In this document: positions 1 through 5,956 of the stretch, in pieces | Layout of the letters: every line of letters starts with the position of its first letter | Position numbering within the stretch: the first letter of the stretch is position 1 | From: Thermoleophilia bacterium | GTDB taxonomy: Bacteria > Actinomycetota > Thermoleophilia > Gaiellales > Gaiellaceae | Reading direction: 5' to 3' | Length of the DNA stretch: 9,976 bases | NCBI GenBank assembly: GCA_014534295.1 | Contig: JACVRU010000062.1 | Coordinates: 1 to 9,976 of the forward strand | Notes under the pieces: model-generated | What the model was told of the DNA's origin: nothing | The model's input: only the letters and a program-made list of their open reading frames with translations | Databases searched by the model: none | Program-made: the position numbers and the translations under genes

Positions 1-908
1 GAGACGGCCTCGATCGTCCGCTCGCCCTCGAACTCGCGCAGGATCGACTCGTACGGCCGGCCGACCGTGTGGGCCAGTACGTTCAGGCGGCCACGGTGCG
101 CCATCCCCAGGACTGTCTCGTGCGCCCCGGCCTCGGCGCCCAGCTCGATCGCCTCGTCGAGCATGGGCACGAGCACATCGAGGCCCTCGATGGAGAACTG
201 CTTCTGGCCCAGGAAGGTCTTGCGGAGGAAGTTCTCGAGCCCCTCGACGTCGGTCAGCCGGGCAAGCAGCGCCCGGCGCTCGTCCGCGGAGAGTGGCTGC
301 CGGTAGGTGGCCGACTCGATCGCCTGCCGCAGCCAGACCCGCTGCTCGTGGTCTGCGATGTGTTCGATCTCGTAGGCGATCGTCCCGCAGTACGTGTCCT
401 GGAGCCGGGGGATCGCGTCGGCCAGCGTCTCGGCCTCGTCGTTCAGCCGCAGGACGCCTGCGGGGATCCGGGCCTGGAGCTCCGGGCTCAGCTTCGGCAC
501 GTACCGCATCGGGTCGAGGGCGGGGTCGCCGGGCGGCTCGGAGCCGAGCGGGTCGAGCCGCGCGGCGAGGTGGCCGTGCGTACGGTAGGCCTTGACGAGC
601 GCCATCGCAGCCGCGACGCCCGCGACGAGCTCCTCGTCCGGCGCGGGCGCGGGCGCGGGCGCCGGCGCCGGCTCGCGGACGGCGGGAGCCTGCGCCGCCG
701 GCTCCGAGACGGCGGCCTGTCCGTTCTCGCCCCGCGCGGCCTCGAGGAGGCGAGCCAGCCCGGGGCGCTCCGCGAGGAGCGGCGAGTCGCCGCGCTCGAA
801 CAGCTCCTGCCACTCCGGCGGGACCGAGGCGGGGTTCTCCAGGTAGTCGTCGAGGAGAAGCTGCGCGTAGCCCGCGTTCAGCCCGTCGACGTCACGTCGC
901 TCGGCCAT
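1..908 (-). CDS. sucA: 2-oxoglutarate dehydrogenase E1 component (3' end outside window)
   Basis: This is the thiamine-diphosphate E1 subunit that decarboxylates 2-oxoglutarate in the TCA cycle and passes the succinyl group to the E2 lipoyl domain. The 302 visible N-terminal residues show the family's N-terminal helical domain (about 8-40, including DYLENPASVPPEWQELF), an Ala-Pro linker (80-90), then the start of the catalytic part. That part has KAYRTHGHLAARLDPLG at about 106-122, GQKQFSIEG at 234-242 and GMAHRGRLNVL at 268-278, all E1o hallmarks. The linker leads straight into E1, so no E2 acyltransferase domain is fused here, unlike mycobacterial Kgd. The ATG at 908 is the only possible start: an in-frame stop lies 24 bases upstream and an AGGAGGG ribosome site lies just before it. 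It is the last visible gene of an operon with two small membrane proteins. The active-site C-terminal half lies outside the window. Confidence 0.95.
   Translation of the reverse strand, partial: MAERRDVDGLNAGYAQLLLDDYLENPASVPPEWQELFERGDSPLLAERPGLARLLEAARGENGQAAVSEPAAQAPAVREPAPAPAPAPAPDEELVAGVAAAMALVKAYRTHGHLAARLDPLGSEPPGDPALDPMRYVPKLSPELQARIPAGVLRLNDEAETLADAIPRLQDTYCGTIAYEIEHIADHEQRVWLRQAIESATYRQPLSADERRALLARLTDVEGLENFLRKTFLGQKQFSIEGLDVLVPMLDEAIELGAEAGAHETVLGMAHRGRLNVLAHTVGRPYESILREFEGERTIEAV
640..672. repeat. Hexanucleotide repeat coding for the Ala-Pro linker of sucA
   Basis: Five and a half tandem 6-bp units occur on the plus strand: GGCGCG three times, GGCGCC twice, then GGC. Read on the minus strand they encode the alternating Ala-Pro stretch at residues 79-89, the flexible linker between the N-terminal helical domain and the catalytic part of the E1 protein. 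Such a simple repeat could change length by slippage without breaking the frame. Confidence 0.85.
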
Positions 909-910
909 CG

Positions 911-917
911 CCCTCCT
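911..917 (-). promoter_or_regulatory. Shine-Dalgarno site of sucA
   Basis: AGGAGGG lies 2 bases before the ATG at 908. The match to the 16S tail is excellent but the spacing is unusually short. It fixes the start, because no other start codon exists between the upstream in-frame stop and 908. Confidence 0.6.
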
Positions 918-932
918 GTTGTACCAGGCCGG

Positions 933-1190
933 CTACCAGAGGGCGGACTGCGTGGCCACGGCGATCGTCATGCCGACCACGAAGGCCACGGCGCCGACGG
1001 CGATCGCGAGCTCGGCCAGCCGCTGGTGGCGCCCGCCGATCCCCAGCGCGACGAAGGCGACGACGAGGGCGAGCGGAATCGTCCGCACGGGCTTGTACGC
1101 GATGCCGATCAGGCTGACGGCGACGGACGCCGCCGCGAGGAAACCGGCGACCGCCTCCGCCGGCCGCTCTCTCGGTTCCGAGACGCTCAT
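933..1190 (-). CDS. Small three-helix membrane protein upstream of sucA
   Basis: An 85-residue integral membrane protein of unknown function. A short charged N-terminus (MSVSEPRERPAE) is followed by three hydrophobic segments at about residues 13-33, 35-52 and 57-78, separated by short loops with basic residues (YKPVR, GGRHQR). No catalytic motif is visible. The ATG at 1190 overlaps the TGA of the preceding gene (ATGA, 1187-1190), which implies translational coupling; a GAGGA lies 10 bases upstream. The stop is 24 bases before sucA, so the two are probably co-transcribed. From memory, similar short proteins occur beside sucA-like genes in other actinobacteria. The coding call rests on hydrophobic periodicity and operon fit and is fairly secure; the function is unknown. 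Confidence 0.8.
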   Translation of the reverse strand: MSVSEPRERPAEAVAGFLAAASVAVSLIGIAYKPVRTIPLALVVAFVALGIGGRHQRLAELAIAVGAVAFVVGMTIAVATQSALW

Positions 1191-1453
1191 CGCGAAGCGA
1201 TCCTCGGCCGGCTTGGCGCGACCCGCGTCGTCCGGGCGCCGGTGCATCGCACGGGCCGACGCGGGCCGCGCAGCCTTCCGCACCAGGGGCAGTGCCCGGG
1301 ATCGTCCTCGGGAAGCCGGGCCGGGTTGAGCGCGCCCTCGGGAGGTCGCGGCTCCGCGTGGACCGCCCACCAGACGACCGCACACAGGTAGACGATCGGC
1401 AGCTTCAGGATCACCATCATGAAGAGGACCTCGACGAGCATGTGGCCGTCCAC
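1187..1453 (-). CDS. Small single-helix membrane protein with CxxC tail
   Basis: An 88-residue protein of unknown function. One strong membrane segment (about 6-31, containing LKLPIVYLCAVVWWAV) is followed by an acidic/proline-rich stretch and a basic, Arg/Pro-rich C-terminal tail. The tail holds CPWC (about 55-58) and a third Cys at about 70, which could bind metal or form a disulfide, though no full zinc-ribbon set is seen. The PIVYLC.VVWWA core followed by AEP resembles a conserved actinobacterial small-protein family, from memory. The GTG at 1453 is used here; an ATG at 1441 (MLVEVLF...) is equally possible and neither has a Shine-Dalgarno site. A -10-like TAAACT lies just upstream of the GTG. 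The TGA overlaps the next start by 4 bases. Confidence 0.75.
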   Translation of the reverse strand: MDGHMLVEVLFMMVILKLPIVYLCAVVWWAVHAEPRPPEGALNPARLPEDDPGHCPWCGRLRGPRRPVRCTGARTTRVAPSRPRIASR

Positions 1454-1462
1454 GGACGGGTC

Positions 1463-1468
1463 AGTTTA
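1463..1468 (-). promoter_or_regulatory. Possible -10 element (TAAACT) before the small-protein/sucA operon
   Basis: TAAACT fits the TANNNT -10 consensus and ends 9 bases before the GTG at 1453, so a transcript would have a leader of only a few bases. It lies in the 50-bp gap after the preceding membrane-protein gene. No convincing -35 is visible. This is a weak call. Confidence 0.35.
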
Positions 1469-1503
1469 GGGAACCGGTCGCGCGGGCGCGGCCGTAGCCG
1501 ATT

Positions 1504-1692
1504 TCAGGACGTCGCGGTGTTCGGCGATCGCCGCCGGCCGCCGCCCCTGACGATGACGAACGTGAGGAGCGCCGCGACTGCGGCGATGATGAGCAGCTCC
1601 CACGTGCCGAGCCAGCCGAGCAGGCCGGCGAGGGCCGTGAGCGCGAAGAGGATGCCGACGAAGATCAACGCGGTCACGAGGCCTCTCTTCAC
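1504..1692 (-). CDS. Two-helix small membrane protein, coupled to the secreted protein gene
   Basis: A 62-residue hydrophobic protein of unknown function. It starts KRG after the initiator and has two membrane segments (about 4-28 and 32-49). It ends in a basic tail (RGGGRRR), so both ends are predicted to be cytoplasmic by the positive-inside rule. The GTG start at 1692 overlaps the TGA of the upstream secreted-protein gene by 4 bases (GTGA). It has a strong AAGGAGGA five bases before it, so the start is well supported. The frame is also open further upstream, but that stretch is the shadow of the secreted-protein gene. Coupling suggests a product needed together with the secreted protein, for example a membrane partner; this is inference from position only. 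Confidence 0.75.
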   Translation of the reverse strand: MKRGLVTALIFVGILFALTALAGLLGWLGTWELLIIAAVAALLTFVIVRGGGRRRSPNTATS

Positions 1693-2825
1693 GAGTCTCC
1701 TCCTTGCGCCGACCAGGCACCGCCGGCGAAGGCACGGATGTGCAGCGTCACGGTGCTGCGACGCCAGCAGGTCAGGCTGCCGAAGACCGGAAGGCAGTTC
1801 TCGTACGTGTTCTGGGCGACGGAGTGCCAGCCGCCGCGAGCGTGCTTCTGCGTGGCGAAGTATTGGCCCTGGGGCGTCGAGCAGGCGCTCGCCTGGATCG
1901 CGAAGTCGACCTCGCTGCTGAAGCAGACCGCACTGGTTTCGATGATCTCGTGTCCCTTCCAGCACCAACGGAGGTTGTGGTGCATACGGAAGAGGATCGT
2001 CCGGAACAGAACCGAGCGAGCCGTCTTCCTGTAGGACACGGTCTTGCAGCTCACTCGACCGACACCTTGGTAGGTCCGCGTTTCCGACGACTCCTCCGTG
2101 CCGTCCTCGAAGAACCAGCCGCCGGGGAACGGATCGACCGCCTGCGTCCAGCCCGAACTCGCCCATGAGCTGCACCCCGTGCCGTTGCAGGCCCGGACGT
2201 CCACCCTGATCGCGTAGCCGGCGTGCGCGGACGTGAGGCTGAGCGTAGACGCCGTCCCGAGCTCCAGCAGATCGCCGTGGCGCCGCCAGCTGTATCGATA
2301 GCTCGTCGGGCTGTTCGTCCACGAGCCGCGGTCGGCCGTCAGCGTCTGGCCGACCGCCGCCGTGCCGGCGATCGACGGCGCGGAGATCAGCGCCGGCACG
2401 GCGCCGCCGCCTCCCCCGCCGCCGCCTCCTCCGCCGCCGCCTCCCCCGCCACCGCCGTCGTCGACGGCGATCGGCAGGCTCGAGCTCTGGATGCCGTTGC
2501 CTGTGCACCAGACGATCCACGTGAACGGCTCGGACACGACCAGCTGGAACGAGTGGTTGCCCCAGGCGCTGTGGCCGAGGTTGTCCCAGCAGTCGGTGGG
2601 CGGGTTGACGCCCCAGGCGAACGACACCGTCCCGCCGCGGGGCGTCGGGTTCGGCGACGCGGTGAGGCCGATCTGGACGGAGAGGCAGCTCTCGAGCTCG
2701 CTGGTGGCGCACGCCTCGCCGGCGCCGGCGGCGGTCGGCAGCAAGCAGACCGCCGCGACGATGACGAGGGCGAATGCCGACCGAGGGAGCATGCCTTCGA
2801 CGCTAGCGGCCCGATTCGCACGCAT
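1689..2825 (-). CDS. Secreted multi-domain protein with Ig-like domain and poly-glycine hinge
   Basis: A 378-residue exported protein of unknown function. A signal peptide (hydrophobic core at about 15-30, likely cleavage after AGA near residue 35) leads into a Cys-containing beta-type region (about 38-120), then 18 consecutive glycines (124-141). Next comes an Ig-like module (about 147-230) with the P.I.GTA.VGQTL.A..GSWTN.PTSY.Y.W pattern common in secreted actinobacterial proteins. A C-terminal domain (about 240-370) has six cysteines and many aromatics (RWCWKG, ENC, LTCW), suggesting disulfides and an extracellular location. No catalytic motif is visible; binding to a wall or ligand is a guess. 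The ATG at 2825 has AGAGG upstream; an internal ATG at 2792 begins closer to the signal peptide but has a poorly placed ribosome site. It follows the NYN gene by 31 bases and overlaps the next small membrane gene by 4. Confidence 0.8.
   Translation of the reverse strand: MRANRAASVEGMLPRSAFALVIVAAVCLLPTAAGAGEACATSELESCLSVQIGLTASPNPTPRGGTVSFAWGVNPPTDCWDNLGHSAWGNHSFQLVVSEPFTWIVWCTGNGIQSSSLPIAVDDGGGGGGGGGGGGGGGGGGAVPALISAPSIAGTAAVGQTLTADRGSWTNSPTSYRYSWRRHGDLLELGTASTLSLTSAHAGYAIRVDVRACNGTGCSSWASSGWTQAVDPFPGGWFFEDGTEESSETRTYQGVGRVSCKTVSYRKTARSVLFRTILFRMHHNLRWCWKGHEIIETSAVCFSSEVDFAIQASACSTPQGQYFATQKHARGGWHSVAQNTYENCLPVFGSLTCWRRSTVTLHIRAFAGGAWSAQGGDS
1698..1705 (-). promoter_or_regulatory. Shine-Dalgarno site inside the 3' end of the secreted-protein gene
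   Basis: AAGGAGGA with 5-base spacing to the GTG at 1692. It is the best-placed ribosome site in the window and lies within the last codons of the upstream gene, supporting independent or coupled re-initiation for the small membrane protein. Confidence 0.7.
2403..2456. repeat. Poly-glycine coding tract with three 15-bp repeats
   Basis: Eighteen consecutive glycine codons, read on the minus strand. Fifteen of them are three direct 15-bp units at 2433-2447, 2418-2432 and 2403-2417. Units one and three are identical and unit two differs at one base (GGA for GGG). The unit is a five-codon block, so slippage or recombination would change the hinge length in frame. Confidence 0.9.
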
Positions 2826-2856
2826 GGGAGCCGCCTCTGTGCCGGATGTGTGCCCC

Positions 2857-3159
2857 TCAGGCGGGCTGCTCGCGCAGCATCCGGGCGAAGGCGCCGCCGC
2901 CGATCACCCGCTCCGCGTGGCCCCCCGCGCGCTCGCGCAGCTCGCGGTCGGAGGTCACGAGCCAGTAGGGCCCCTCCGGCTCCGCGGCCCAGCGGGCGAT
3001 CCGGTCGTCCGCGCTCTCCTCCGCCTCGAAGACGACGAGCGGCCGGTGGCCCTCCCGTGCGGCCCACCGCTGCACGAGCTCCACGAGCTCCTCGCGCCCG
3101 ATGTTCGGCCACAGGGAGCGGCGCACGTTCTCCGCGTCGACGAGGACCGTCAGAGCCAC
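2857..3159 (-). CDS. Small NYN (YacP-like) domain protein, putative ribonuclease
   Basis: A 100-residue protein of the PIN-like NYN fold. The family arrangement of acidic residues is visible: VDAENV near the start (D8, N11), ESADDRI (D51, D52) in the middle, and VTSDREL (T69, S70, D71), followed by a C-terminal GGGAFARML that resembles the end of YacP-type domains. Family members are metal-dependent ribonucleases; at 100 residues this one is shorter than YacP, at about 170, so it is close to a bare core. GTG at 3159 is the start, with a modest AGGG ribosome site; the divergent amidohydrolase gene starts 21 bases away. The gene is followed by the secreted protein, probably in one transcript, with no obvious functional link. 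RNase activity is a family inference. Confidence 0.8.
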   Translation of the reverse strand: MALTVLVDAENVRRSLWPNIGREELVELVQRWAAREGHRPLVVFEAEESADDRIARWAAEPEGPYWLVTSDRELRERAGGHAERVIGGGAFARMLREQPA

Positions 3160-3165
3160 GGTCCC

Positions 3166-3171
3166 TAGAAT
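3166..3171 (+). promoter_or_regulatory. Possible -10 element (TAGAAT) of the amidohydrolase gene
   Basis: TAGAAT differs from the TATAAT consensus at one base and ends 9 bases before the GTG at 3181, giving a near-leaderless message. It sits in the 21-bp gap between divergent genes, so any -35 would lie inside the NYN coding region; none is evident. Confidence 0.4.
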
Positions 3172-3180
3172 CGCCGATAC

Positions 3181-4443
3181 GTGAGAACGCTGTTCTCGGG
3201 AGCGCAGGTCTTCGACGGCACGGGCGCGGCGCCCGCGCAGGCGGACGTCGTCGTCGAGGGCGGCCGGATCGTCGAGGTCGGGGCCGGCCTCGACGGCGAC
3301 GAGCAGGTCGACGTCGCCGGCAGCACGCTCCTGCCCGGGCTGTTCGACGCCCACGTCCACGTGATGATCGCCCACATCGACCTCTGGCGGCTCGTCCAGA
3401 CGCCGTTCTCGTACCGCTTCTACCAGGCGATCCACAACCTCCGGGCGACTCTCGACATCGGGATCACGACCGTTCGCGACGCCGGCGGCGCCGACCTGGG
3501 CCTGAAGCTCGCGCTCGAGCACGGCCTGATCGCCGGCCCGCGCATCCAGCTCTCGATCTCGATGCTCAGCCAGACCGGGGGCCACGGCGACGGGTGGATG
3601 CCCTCGGGGAACCGCGTCCAGCTGCTGCCGAGCCATCCTGGCCTGCCGCGGGCGATCTGCGACGGCGTCGACGAGGTGCGGCGCACGGTGCGCGAGCTGG
3701 TGCGCGCCGGCGCCGAGGTGATCAAATGCGCGACGACCGGCGGCGTCATGTCGAATCGCGACAAGCCCGAGCACTGCGGCTTCTCGCCGGAGGAACTCGA
3801 CGCGCTGGTCGGCGAGGCCCACGCGCTCGGGCTCGAGGTGATGGCCCACGCACAAGGGACGCCGGGGATCAAGAACGCGCTCCGCGCCGGGATCCGCTCG
3901 ATCGACCACGGGATCTACCTCGACGACGAGGCGATCGAGCTCATGCTCGACCGCGGCGCCTGGCTCGTCCCGACGCTGATGGCTGCGGTCGGCGTCGTCA
4001 AGGCCTCTGAGGCGGGCGTGGCGATCCCCGAGGAGTCGGTGCGGAAGGCGCTGGAGGTGATCGAGGCGCACCGGAACTCGTTCCGCCGCGCCGTCGACGC
4101 CGGCGTCAAGGTCGCCATGGGCACCGACAGCGGCGTCACTCCCCACGGCGACAACCTCGAGGAGCTCGAGCTGATGGCCGAGAACGGGATGCCGCCCGAG
4201 CAGGTGCTGGTGGCGACGACCTCCTCCGCGGCCGAGCTGATGGGGCTCGCCGACGAGCTGGGGACGATCGAGCCCGGCAAGCGCGCCGACCTCGTCGTCG
4301 TCGACGGCGACCCCTTCGAGTTCGCGACGCTGAAGAGCCGGATCGCCGCCGTCTACCAGGACGGGCGGCTCGTCACTGGAGCCGGCCCGCGGCCACGATC
4401 CGCTGCAGAAACCGTCGCGTCCGCAGCTCCTGCGGCGAGCTGA
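3181..4443 (+). CDS. Metal-dependent amidohydrolase (imidazolonepropionase/prolidase-like)
   Basis: A 420-residue cytoplasmic hydrolase of the amidohydrolase superfamily (TIM-barrel with a small beta-sandwich formed by both termini). The binuclear metal set is visible: HVH at 58-60, a lysine likely to be carboxylated at 182 (VIKCATTGG), H223 (MAHAQ), H243 (IDHG) and D316 (GTDSG). The C-terminal G.I.PGKRADLVVVDGDP (361-379) is the usual return to the beta-sandwich. The closest families by pattern are imidazolonepropionase-like enzymes and Xaa-Pro/Xaa-Arg dipeptidases; the substrate cannot be read from sequence. The GTG start at 3181 has no ribosome site but a -10-like hexamer just upstream. 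After VYQDGRLV (391-398), where relatives usually end, it carries about 20 extra low-complexity residues, the part that overlaps the opposing ATPase gene (4373-4443). Facing a peptide or amino acid importer is suggestive, but the two are on opposite strands. Confidence 0.9.
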   Translation: MRTLFSGAQVFDGTGAAPAQADVVVEGGRIVEVGAGLDGDEQVDVAGSTLLPGLFDAHVHVMIAHIDLWRLVQTPFSYRFYQAIHNLRATLDIGITTVRDAGGADLGLKLALEHGLIAGPRIQLSISMLSQTGGHGDGWMPSGNRVQLLPSHPGLPRAICDGVDEVRRTVRELVRAGAEVIKCATTGGVMSNRDKPEHCGFSPEELDALVGEAHALGLEVMAHAQGTPGIKNALRAGIRSIDHGIYLDDEAIELMLDRGAWLVPTLMAAVGVVKASEAGVAIPEESVRKALEVIEAHRNSFRRAVDAGVKVAMGTDSGVTPHGDNLEELELMAENGMPPEQVLVATTSSAAELMGLADELGTIEPGKRADLVVVDGDPFEFATLKSRIAAVYQDGRLVTGAGPRPRSAAETVASAAPAAS

Positions 4444-5119
4444 AGATCCGTTCCGGCGGCCCTTCCTCCAGGATCTGACCGCCGTCGAGGAAGCAGACCC
4501 GGTCCGCGGTCTCGCGCGCGAAGCTCATCTCGTGGGTGGCGATCAGCATCGTCATGCCGCCCTCCGCGAGCTCGCGGATCAGCGCGAGCACCTCCCCCAC
4601 GAGCTCCGGGTCGAGCGCGCTCGTCACCTCGTCCAGGAGCAGGAGCTCGGGGCGCATCGCAAGCGCCCGCACGATTGCGACCCGCTGCTGCTGCCCGCCC
4701 GAGAGACGGTCGGGGTACTCGTCGCGCTTGTCTGCGAGCCCGAAGCGCTGGAGCAGCTCCTCGGCCCGCTCCTCGGCCGCCCGACGCGGCAGCTTCAGGG
4801 CCTCCGTCGGGCCGAGCGTGACGTTGCGGAGGACGCTCATGTGCGGGAAGAGGTTGTACGCCTGGAAGACGATGCCGACTCGGCGCCGCAGCCGGTCGAC
4901 GTCGACGCCGCGAGCGGTGAGCTCCTCCTCCTTCAGGAAGATGCGACCCTCGTCGACCGGCTCGAGCAGGTTGACGCAGCGCAGGAGCGTCGACTTGCCC
5001 GAGCCCGAGGCGCCGATCAGGCAGACGACCTCGTGCTCCGAGACCGCGAGGTCGATGCCGCGGAGCACTTCCTCCCGGCCGAAGGACTTCCGCAGGCCCT
5101 CGACGCGTAGCAGGGTCAT
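4373..5119 (-). CDS. Polar amino acid ABC transporter ATP-binding protein
   Basis: A 248-residue cytoplasmic ATPase of the GlnQ/HisP family that powers the neighbouring permease. All motifs are intact: Walker A GASGSGKST (36-44), Q-loop VFQAYNLFPH (84-93, Q86), signature LSGGQQQR (139-146), Walker B LLLLDE (159-164, catalytic E164), D-loop SALD (167-170) and H-loop ATHEM (H196). V165 replaces the usual proline of DEPTSALD, a variant also found in actinobacterial members (from memory). The ATG at 5119 overlaps the permease stop by 4 bases (ATGA), indicating coupled translation in the order binding protein, permease, ATPase. Its last 24 codons overlap the convergent amidohydrolase gene. The substrate is likely a polar amino acid; the exact one is unknown. 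Confidence 0.95.
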   Translation of the reverse strand: MTLLRVEGLRKSFGREEVLRGIDLAVSEHEVVCLIGASGSGKSTLLRCVNLLEPVDEGRIFLKEEELTARGVDVDRLRRRVGIVFQAYNLFPHMSVLRNVTLGPTEALKLPRRAAEERAEELLQRFGLADKRDEYPDRLSGGQQQRVAIVRALAMRPELLLLDEVTSALDPELVGEVLALIRELAEGGMTMLIATHEMSFARETADRVCFLDGGQILEEGPPERIFSSPQELRTRRFLQRIVAAGRLQ

Positions 5120-5862
5120 GCGGCCCGCCCCGCGAGCTGCCGCCGCCGATCGCGGGCGACGAGCCAGTCGGTGAACCGCGCGAGCGGCACGGTCAGCAGG
5201 ACGAAGAGGAGCGCGGTCGCCAGATAGGGCGTGTAGTTGAAGCTGGCGGCGACCTTGATCTGCGACTGGCGGAAGGCCTCCACGGGGCCGATCAGCGCCA
5301 CGAGCGCGGTGTCCTTCTGGAGCCCGATGAAGTCGTTCAGGAGCGGCGGCACGACGCGCCGCACCGCCTGGGGCAGAACGACGAAGCGCAGCGCCTGGAA
5401 GCGTGACAGGCCGAGGGAGCGCGCGGCCGCCTCCTGGCTCGGGTGCACCGACTCGATCCCGGCCCGGTAGACCTCCGAGACGTATGCCGTGTAGACGAGC
5501 ACGAGCGCGACGACGGCCCAGACGAGCGGGGATCGCGGGATCCCGGAGATCCCGAGCGCGGGCACGCCGAAGCCGAACAGGTAGATGACGAGAATCGTCG
5601 GCACGCCGCGGAAGAAGTCGGCGTATAGGACGCCGAGCGCCCGCAGCGGGAAGAAGACCGGCCCGGGCAGGCTCCGCATCACGGCGACGATCAGCGCCGT
5701 CACGAGGATGATCGCCTCCGCGATCAGGAAGATGCGGACGTTGAGGAGGAACGCGCGGGCGAGGTCGGGGAAGGAGCCCGTGAAGCGGTCGAGGTCGAAG
5801 AACGAGCGGCGCACCTCGGGCCAGCCGGGCGAGTTGACGACGACGAGCGCGATCGCGGCCAC
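5116..5862 (-). CDS. Polar amino acid ABC transporter permease; true start probably upstream and non-canonical
   Basis: Inner-membrane permease of the HisM/GlnP family. From the GTG at 5862 the product is 248 residues, with membrane segments at about 38-63, 85-105, 112-130 and 210-228. The cytoplasmic EAA loop that docks on the ATPase is at 143-166 (EAAARSLGLSRFQALRFVVLPQAV). However, GTG 5862 cuts through the first membrane helix: the frame stays open to 6030, and just upstream it reads LAIAAVSTVVFV, continuous with AAIALVVVNSPGW. No ATG, GTG or TTG exists in that frame between the upstream stop (6031-6033) and 5862. Non-canonical candidates are ATC at 5922, with GGGAG six bases before it (product about 268 residues), and CTG at 5895. 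The coordinates use the only canonical start. It lies between the binding protein and the ATPase, which it overlaps by 4 bases. Confidence 0.9.
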   Translation of the reverse strand: MAAIALVVVNSPGWPEVRRSFFDLDRFTGSFPDLARAFLLNVRIFLIAEAIILVTALIVAVMRSLPGPVFFPLRALGVLYADFFRGVPTILVIYLFGFGVPALGISGIPRSPLVWAVVALVLVYTAYVSEVYRAGIESVHPSQEAAARSLGLSRFQALRFVVLPQAVRRVVPPLLNDFIGLQKDTALVALIGPVEAFRQSQIKVAASFNYTPYLATALLFVLLTVPLARFTDWLVARDRRRQLAGRAA

Positions 5863-5956
5863 GAAGACGACCGTGCTGACCGCGGCGATCGCCAGGCTGC
5901 GGGCGCCGCCGCCGCCGAGGATGCGGGACTCCCGGCCGCTCGCCCCGCGGGCGGGA

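Noticed and set aside
640..672. Tandem GC hexamers considered as a CRISPR or regulatory repeat
   Set aside because: The units are contiguous without spacers and simply encode the Ala-Pro linker of sucA.
69..1391. Long plus-strand open frame of 440 codons, Arg/Asp/Gly-rich
   Set aside because: It is antisense to sucA and the two small membrane genes, has no recognisable domain, and its composition is that of a GC-rich shadow frame.
1454..1503. GC-rich intergenic segment considered as a terminator
   Set aside because: Only short, imperfect inverted arms are visible and there is no T-run, so a terminator cannot be supported.
2223..4010. Plus-strand open frame of 595 codons, and a poly-proline frame at 2362-3168
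   Set aside because: They cross the secreted protein and NYN genes in antisense and the amidohydrolase out of frame; the poly-proline is just the reverse of the poly-glycine tract.
2857..4146. NYN gene extended to a 429-residue protein
   Set aside because: The extra N-terminal part is antisense to the amidohydrolase with shadow-like composition; the family domain begins right at GTG 3159.
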